Positions 6,195 through 7,561 of a stretch of DNA of 7,561 nt are shown here, in pieces; the stretch's first letter is position 1, and each line of letters starts with the position of its first letter. This DNA comes from Thermoplasmata archaeon (GTDB lineage Archaea > Thermoplasmatota > Thermoplasmata > Thermoplasmatales > Thermoplasmataceae): contig JAJZYV010000079.1 of assembly GCA_021797955.1 (NCBI GenBank), positions 1-7,561 on the forward strand, written 5' to 3'. The position numbers and the translations under genes were made by a program. Under the pieces are notes generated by a model. That model ran no database searches. It saw only the letters and a program-made list of their open reading frames with translations, and was not told the DNA's origin.

Positions 6195-6499
6195 ATTCCA
6201 TTGTCATTTGATGCTACCTGTTTCTTCACAGCTTACTCAAACGGTTTGATCCTCAATCTTCTTCCTTTACTTCCTAAGACATTTCAGAAAGGACAAATTC
6301 CACTGGAAGTGACAGACCCCATCTCCATAAAATGGTAGGGATAATTCCCATGTATGGAGAGCGCCCCCAGCAGGAAGTTTGACCGTAAACCCTTTATTTA
6401 ATGAGGACATCTCGGTCGCATGATTGATTTTGAGAGTGGGGGAGACAGCAATGACCGGCCTCGTAGCCCCTCGCATCTATTTTATGCGTATTGGTGTGC
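6195..6499 (+). other. spacer between the two metal-transporter genes
   Basis: It contains no credible gene. Notable items are a palindrome TCAAAC-G-GTTTGA (6237-6249) followed by a pyrimidine-rich run (6250-6273) that could end the upstream transcript, a long inverted repeat at 6322-6360 (listed separately), and a second TATA-like TTTATTTAA at 6393-6401. The short frames in it, on both strands, have no ribosome site or family resemblance. Such a long gap in a compact archaeal genome suggests regulatory content. Confidence 0.45.
6322..6360. repeat. 39-base inverted repeat, hairpin-forming
   Basis: The outer arms TCTCCATA (6322-6329) and TATGGAGA (6353-6360) pair perfectly over 8 bp. Inside them GGGA (6338-6341) and TCCC (6346-6349) pair around a TAAT loop. 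It lies 128 bases after the NicO-like gene and 140 bases ahead of the Nramp-gene TATA box. It could be a terminator or processing stem, or an operator with two nested sites. Confidence 0.5.
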
Positions 6500-6507
6500 T
6501 TTATATA
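6500..6507 (+). promoter_or_regulatory. TATA box of the Nramp-family gene
   Basis: TTTATATA is an exact match to the archaeal consensus in a moderately GC-rich context, so it is significant. It predicts a start near 6529-6532, giving a leader of about 90 bases. Confidence 0.6.
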
Positions 6508-6528
6508 GCCGGCATTCTTAAATTGATC

Positions 6529-6613
6529 TTCTCGCTGCAACATCTTGATGGTGCAGCTAACTGCTTGTTGACTGATTCGTCGCCCTCATATTGCGAGAAA
6601 TTGAACTTGGGGG
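6529..6613 (+). promoter_or_regulatory. structured leader of the Nramp-family gene (candidate regulatory RNA)
   Basis: From the predicted start, TTCTCGC (6529-6535) can pair with GCGAGAA (6593-6599), closing a domain of about 70 bases. A hairpin sits at its 5' side: GCTGCA (6534-6539) and CAT (6541-6543) pair with ATG (6548-6550) and TGCAGC (6552-6557) around a CTTG loop, with one A/G mismatch. The two share GC at 6534-6535 and compete there. CCCTC (6583-6587) could pair with the Shine-Dalgarno GGGGG (6609-6613), a plausible on/off switch for translation. It does not match the manganese (yybP-ykoY) or NiCo riboswitch consensus that I know. The pairings are read from sequence; the switching is inferred. 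Confidence 0.4.
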
Positions 6614-6621
6614 TCTCATAG

Positions 6622-7561
6622 ATGTCCACTCTGAAGAAGCATATCAAGGAACATCCAGAAATAAATGTTAGCCTGCTGAACTCGTTGCCCGAAGAACTCA
6701 AATACAGGACGGAGGACAGAGTTCATATAGAACTTCACAGACAAAAACATACCCATCTTTCCAGGTTGGAACTTTTCTTTATGTTAATTGGTCCAGGCAT
6801 ACTTGTCATGATAGCGGACAATGATGCTGGAGGTGTCATCACCTACGCACAAACTGGCTCCATCTTTGGCATTGGTTTCTTCATTCCTTTCATGATCCTG
6901 ATGCTCCCGGTGGCGTACTTCGTTCAGGAGATGACTGTACGATTGGGGGCTGTTACACACAGGGGGCACGCGGAACTCATCTGGAAACGTTACGGCAAAT
7001 TCTGGGGCTCATTTTCACTTGGAGACCTTGTCATTGCCAATTTCCTTACCTTTATTACAGAATTTATAGGGATAACCGTAGGAATGTCTATATTCGACGT
7101 TCCGAGAATAGTGTCAGTCGCTGTCTTCGTGATTGCGATAATATCAATACAGCTCTTCCTCAGGTACTACACATGGGAGCGGGTTTCATTATTCATTGCC
7201 GTCTTCAATCTGATATTTGTACCGTTGCTTTTTTTCCTCCCCCATCCCTCACTGGGGCGGGTACTGGACAGTTTCGCAACCTGGAGGATAAGCGGCGGCG
7301 TAAGTTCACTTTTCATTTACGTTCTGCTTGCTAATCTAGGCACAACCATTGCACCCTGGATGCTGTTCTTTCAGCAATCTTCCGTCGTGGATAAAGGGCT
7401 CACTAAGGATGACATAAAGTTCGGGCAGAGGGATACCCTGATCGGATCCACCGTTATGGTAATAGTAGCCATCGCCATAATAATTCTGACCGGAACCACA
7501 GTATTCGGCATGGATCCCAGTGGGACTCTTGGAATCGATGGCATCTTACAGACATTTGCAG
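6622..7561 (+). CDS. Nramp-superfamily divalent-metal transporter (3' end outside the window)
   Basis: The first 313 residues of an Nramp/SLC11-related transporter; full proteins usually have over 400. The start ATG follows GGGGG by 8 bases. A polar 46-residue N-terminus precedes helix 1: LIGPGILVMIADNDAGG (55-71). In canonical Mn/Fe Nramp proteins the metal-binding turn of helix 1 is DPGN; here the matching site is DNDAGG (66-71), as in the divergent branch with DDDPSG. Helix 6 has GTTIAPWMLFFQQS (240-253), where the canonical methionine and histidine of MPH are replaced by A244 and W246. The metal-site methionine favours soft transition metals, so its loss suggests another ion, perhaps Mg2+ as shown for Nramp-related Mg transporters; the substrate is inference. 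TM3 has ITEFIGITVG (145-154). It has its own promoter and structured leader and lies downstream of a NicO-like permease. Confidence 0.9.
   Translation, partial: MSTLKKHIKEHPEINVSLLNSLPEELKYRTEDRVHIELHRQKHTHLSRLELFFMLIGPGILVMIADNDAGGVITYAQTGSIFGIGFFIPFMILMLPVAYFVQEMTVRLGAVTHRGHAELIWKRYGKFWGSFSLGDLVIANFLTFITEFIGITVGMSIFDVPRIVSVAVFVIAIISIQLFLRYYTWERVSLFIAVFNLIFVPLLFFLPHPSLGRVLDSFATWRISGGVSSLFIYVLLANLGTTIAPWMLFFQQSSVVDKGLTKDDIKFGQRDTLIGSTVMVIVAIAIIILTGTTVFGMDPSGTLGIDGILQTFA

Noticed and set aside
6436..6475. GTGGGGGAG...CCCCTCGC, reminiscent of the GGGGAGUA element of manganese riboswitches
   Set aside because: It lies upstream of the TATA box, so it would not be in the main transcript, and the other conserved parts of that riboswitch are missing.
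6267..6476. Minus-strand 69-codon open frame in the transporter spacer
   Set aside because: No ribosome site and no domain. It spans the 39-base inverted repeat and a TATA-like element, which explain the region better.
6472..6488. Small hairpin CGCAT-CTATTTT-ATGCG
   Set aside because: A 5-bp stem just upstream of the TATA box is within what chance produces.
6420..6521. 33-residue leaderless-looking ORF about 25 bases after TTTATTTAA
   Set aside because: The spacing to the TATA-like box is attractive, but the peptide is low-complexity and would overlap the promoter of the next gene. There is no independent support.
6424..6621. Plus-strand 65-codon open frame just before the Nramp gene
   Set aside because: It contains the strong TATA box and the structured leader, and its composition is not protein-like beyond a short hydrophobic patch.
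1..7561. CRISPR array or complete tRNA/rRNA genes
   Set aside because: No regularly spaced direct repeats and no complete cloverleaf or rRNA signature were seen on either strand.

Overview
The window looks archaeal, most likely a Thermoplasmatales-type euryarchaeon (Ferroplasma, Thermoplasma, Cuniculiplasma relatives). The reasons are A-rich/T-rich DNA, TATA boxes of the TTTATATA kind 20-35 bases ahead of likely transcript starts, short or absent leaders, T-tract terminators, and the kinds of gene present (APC permease, Xer-like recombinase, HX4DH metal permease beside an Nramp relative). The assignment rests on style and family recognition, not on a database match.

Layout. (1) 1-917: the right part of an ISL3-family insertion sequence; its DDE transposase is entered without its start. 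(2) 1045-2418, minus: a complete APC-superfamily amino-acid permease with its own TATA box, two operator-like palindromes and a T-tract terminator. (3) 2420-4295: a low-coding, decayed tract. It holds a 53-residue ribbon-helix-helix (RHH) protein on the minus strand (2780-2941), a frameshifted and C-terminally truncated tyrosine recombinase (3381-4014, plus), and a 19-base GC-rich scrap (4184-4202) that matches the 3' end of a tRNA gene on the minus strand. Together these are the scars of an old integrative element. (4) 4296-5279, minus: two small membrane-protein genes in tandem, 15 bases apart, with one TATA box and a leader carrying seven GTTA repeats. (5) 5613-7561, plus: a less AT-rich, apparently conserved segment with a NicO/RcnA-like metal permease (HX4DH motif) and the first 313 residues of an Nramp-superfamily transporter with non-canonical metal-site motifs (DNDAGG and APW instead of DPGN and MPH).

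The right-hand pair probably serves divalent-metal homeostasis. The Nramp gene has a perfect TATA box at 6500-6507. The roughly 90-base leader downstream can fold into a closed multi-helix structure and could also pair with its own Shine-Dalgarno, so it is the best candidate in the window for an undescribed regulatory RNA. The left 5.4 kb (IS, integrase relic, tRNA scrap, RHH protein, orphan membrane proteins) reads as an accessory region, and base composition changes visibly between about 5400 and 5600. I see no CRISPR array, no complete tRNA or rRNA, and no recognisable defence system.
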